Source: Candidatus Campbelliibacteriota bacterium
GTDB lineage: Bacteria > Patescibacteriota > Minisyncoccia > Phycocordibacterales > CSBR16-193
Length of the DNA: 35,631 nt
Reading direction: 5' to 3'
NCBI GenBank assembly: GCA_007125155.1
Contig: SLDR01000038.1
Span: 1 to 35,631, forward strand
Shown here: one piece after another, positions 33,677-35,631 of the stretch
Layout: each line of letters starts with the position of its first letter
How positions within the stretch are numbered: the stretch's first letter is position 1
Program-made: the position numbers and the translations under genes
Notes under the pieces: generated by a model
The model's input: only the letters and a program-made list of their open reading frames with translations
Told to the model about the DNA's origin: nothing
Database searches by the model: none

Positions 33677-35631
33677 TATTGATATCTTTGTTCGTATTCC
33701 TCTTGGTCGTCGAGATCGGCCGGGCCGTAGTCCGAGGGCTTCTCAATGACCTCTCGGGGTTTGGCGCCGTTAGCGGGACCGATCACGCCTCGTGCTTCCA
33801 ACATGTCCATCAATCGGGCTCCTCGATTGTATCCCACCTTCAGCTTTCTCTGAAGGAATGAAGTGGAAGCCTTGCCGGCTTCGATCACTATTTCTCTTGC
33901 ATCTTCGTAGAGATCGTCATCATCATCCTCGTCTTCCGTGTCCGTGTCGAAGATGCCGTTGTTCCCGGAACTCTCACTCACGGCAAGATCAAGCTCTTCG
34001 TCAAGACCCCCTTGGTAGTGTTTTCTGATATGCGATACCACTTTTTTGACCTCATCTTCCGATATGAACGCAGATTGTATTCTTTTCGGTTTGGACATCT
34101 CGCCTGAAAGGTACAGCATATCTCCCGAACCCAGAAGACGTTCAGCTCCCCCTGTATCAAGTATCGTTCGCGAGTCGATCTGGGAGGCCACCTGAAGCGC
34201 GATCCGAGCAGGTATGTTCGCTTTTATCAAACCGGTGATGACATTGACCGAGGGTCTCTGAGTGGAGAGCATCAGATGGATCCCAACGGCCCGGCTCATT
34301 TGTGCAAGCCTTACTATGGAGGCTTCCAGTTCTCTCGGATACGTCGCCATTATGTCGGCAAGTTCGTCTATTACGACCACTATGTACGGCATCGTTTCGG
34401 GAAGGTTCAAGGGGTCACGCTTCTCTTCATCCGTTTCTTTGTATTTCTTTCTCGCCGGTTTAACAACTTTGTTGTGATAGGACTCTATGTCGCGGACTGT
34501 CTCCGCCTCCAGAATGTCATATCTTCTGTCCATCTCTTTCGCCGCCCACTTCAGAGCCTTGATGGTATCTTTAGGGTTGGTTATGACCGGTGTAAGCAGA
34601 TGGGGTATCTTGTTGTAAAGGGTTAGCTCGACCCTTTTGGGATCGACCATTATGAACTTAAGATATTCCGGGGAGTTTCTGTAAAGAAGGGAAGTGATGA
34701 GAGCGTGGATAGTGACGCTCTTACCACTACCGGTGGCGCCGGCTATCAGCAGGTGGGGCATTTTGGCGATGTTGGCGTAGTGCATGTCGCCGGAAACGTC
34801 TTTGCCCAAGGCGACCAGCAATGATTTTGGCGACTTGGCGAAATCTTCCGAATCAAGCAGTGTGCCAAGCCCGACGGTCGACTTGACCTTGTTGGGTATC
34901 TCTATTCCCACCAGCGATTTCCCGGGTACCGGGGCTTCTATTCTTAAAGGGTGCGCCGCCAGCGCCAGGGAAAGATCATTCTGAAGACCGACTATGCGTG
35001 AGAGTTTCACACCCTCGGCCGGCTTTAATGCATACCTGGTTACGCTCGGTCCGACCGAAACCTCATCCATTTCAACTTGGATGCCGAAGTTGGCCAAAGT
35101 TCTTTTTATGATGTTCAGGTTTGCTTTAACGTCTCCGACGCTGGGCTTACCGCTGTCCGATTTAAGAAGGCTCATCGGAGGAGGTGAATATTCGTACATT
35201 ATCCCTTCAGAGTGAAGGCGCGCATCCATCTCTTCCTCCTTTTTTCTCTTGGAGACCCTCCATCTTTCGGTCATTCCGGACAGGACCCCTTTGCTTTTTT
35301 CCTCCTCATTGCCGTCTTCGACAACCTCGGGTTTCTTTTCGGGGGAGGGCGTTACCACCTCCGCTTCTTCGCCGACCTCTTCCTCCTCCTCTTCCATCTC
35401 CTCACCCCTCTCCTTGACCGCAGGTTTTTTCAGCCAGTTCTTCATCCTCGACAGGTGTTCTATTCTGAAGGAGGTGTTGAACATTATGAATATGGATATC
35501 ACAATGAGAGCCGTAAGGATTATCAAGCTGGCATAGAAATCGAACAGCCATTCCATAGGCGATGCTATCCATTCTCCTATCAATCCTCCTCCGTTACCGT
35601 TCTCGCTTAAAAGGCCGGCCAGACTGACGCC
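33676..35631 (-). CDS. ftsK: DNA translocase FtsK/SpoIIIE (N-terminus cut by window end)
   Basis: Pumps chromosomal DNA toward the division site and activates XerCD at dif. The frame stays open to the right edge (GVSLAGLLSENGNGGG precedes the TTG at 35583), so the ORF-track start is not real and the N-terminal membrane domain is truncated. Visible parts, numbered from the TTG: the last transmembrane helix (about 17-36), an acidic linker, the alpha/beta motor domain with Walker A GATGSGKS (about 280-288) and Walker B VVVIDELAD, the signature STQRPSVNVITGLIKANIPARIAL, and a C-terminal winged-helix gamma domain (GYNRGARLMDMLEARGVIGP) for DNA-sequence reading. An unusually acidic Asp/Glu stretch precedes gamma. 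It is the first visible gene of the ftsK-Ig-recA operon. Confidence 0.95.
   Translation of the reverse strand, partial: GVSLAGLLSENGNGGGLIGEWIASPMEWLFDFYASLIILTALIVISIFIMFNTSFRIEHLSRMKNWLKKPAVKERGEEMEEEEEEVGEEAEVVTPSPEKKPEVVEDGNEEEKSKGVLSGMTERWRVSKRKKEEEMDARLHSEGIMYEYSPPPMSLLKSDSGKPSVGDVKANLNIIKRTLANFGIQVEMDEVSVGPSVTRYALKPAEGVKLSRIVGLQNDLSLALAAHPLRIEAPVPGKSLVGIEIPNKVKSTVGLGTLLDSEDFAKSPKSLLVALGKDVSGDMHYANIAKMPHLLIAGATGSGKSVTIHALITSLLYRNSPEYLKFIMVDPKRVELTLYNKIPHLLTPVITNPKDTIKALKWAAKEMDRRYDILEAETVRDIESYHNKVVKPARKKYKETDEEKRDPLNLPETMPYIVVVIDELADIMATYPRELEASIVRLAQMSRAVGIHLMLSTQRPSVNVITGLIKANIPARIALQVASQIDSRTILDTGGAERLLGSGDMLYLSGEMSKPKRIQSAFISEDEVKKVVSHIRKHYQGGLDEELDLAVSESSGNNGIFDTDTEDEDDDDDLYEDAREIVIEAGKASTSFLQRKLKVGYNRGARLMDMLEARGVIGPANGAKPREVIEKPSDYGPADLDDQEEYEQRYQ

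Overview
The window looks like a piece of a small, streamlined bacterial genome of the Candidate Phyla Radiation (Patescibacteria), most likely a Parcubacteria/Paceibacteria-type organism. This is inferred from gene content and style, not from a search. The signs are tightly packed housekeeping genes, a dimeric-type GlyRS, a long eukaryote-like IleRS, short SecE and S18, an MscL with a zinc-ribbon tail, a SIMPL protein, and an L11 gene not followed by the L1 gene. TGA acts as a normal stop throughout, so the UGA-glycine lineages (Gracilibacteria/Absconditabacteria) are unlikely. No tRNA, rRNA, CRISPR, transposase or phage gene was seen.

Layout. Bases 1-414 are non-coding and carry a degenerate 7-base repeat. 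Then come a GDSL esterase and a small mechanosensitive-channel-like membrane protein (+), a bidirectional terminator, and clpB on the minus strand. From about 4.8 to 31.1 kb everything runs on the plus strand: a secreted peptidoglycan-binding protein, mscL, folD, a SIMPL protein, secE-nusG-rplK, a two-domain dCTP deaminase, glyA, tmk, argS, ileS, recO, a large membrane-anchored surface protein, glyS, an orphan, a GH15-like protein, an M16 protease, an AI-2E-family membrane protein, metG, tatD, a methyltransferase, and rpsF-ssb-rpsR. A bidirectional terminator at about 31.1 kb separates this from a minus-strand block: ftsK (cut by the window end), an Ig-like membrane protein, recA, efp and a zinc-ribbon protein.

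How the genes fit together. dcd, glyA, tmk and nearby folD form a compact thymidylate/one-carbon module: dUTP/dUMP supply, methylene-THF supply and dTMP phosphorylation. Four aminoacyl-tRNA synthetases (Arg, Ile, Gly, Met) lie within 15 kb. secE-nusG-rplK and rpsF-ssb-rpsR are classic ancient clusters. ftsK, the Ig-like gene and recA form a coupled segregation/repair operon.

Most striking observations. (1) IleRS carries an insertion of about 190 residues that is a complete histidine-phosphatase (phosphoglycerate-mutase-like) domain with its catalytic residues intact. (2) EF-P has lost the canonical PGKG modification loop; the lysine position is glutamine. (3) Many genes have an extended -10 box (TGn-TAnnnT) ending only 6-10 bases before the start codon, which implies widespread leaderless mRNAs and corrects several starts (mscL, rpsF, glyA). 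(4) The secreted peptidoglycan-binding protein seems to begin at a non-AUG codon, possibly AUA. All promoter and start assignments are by eye.
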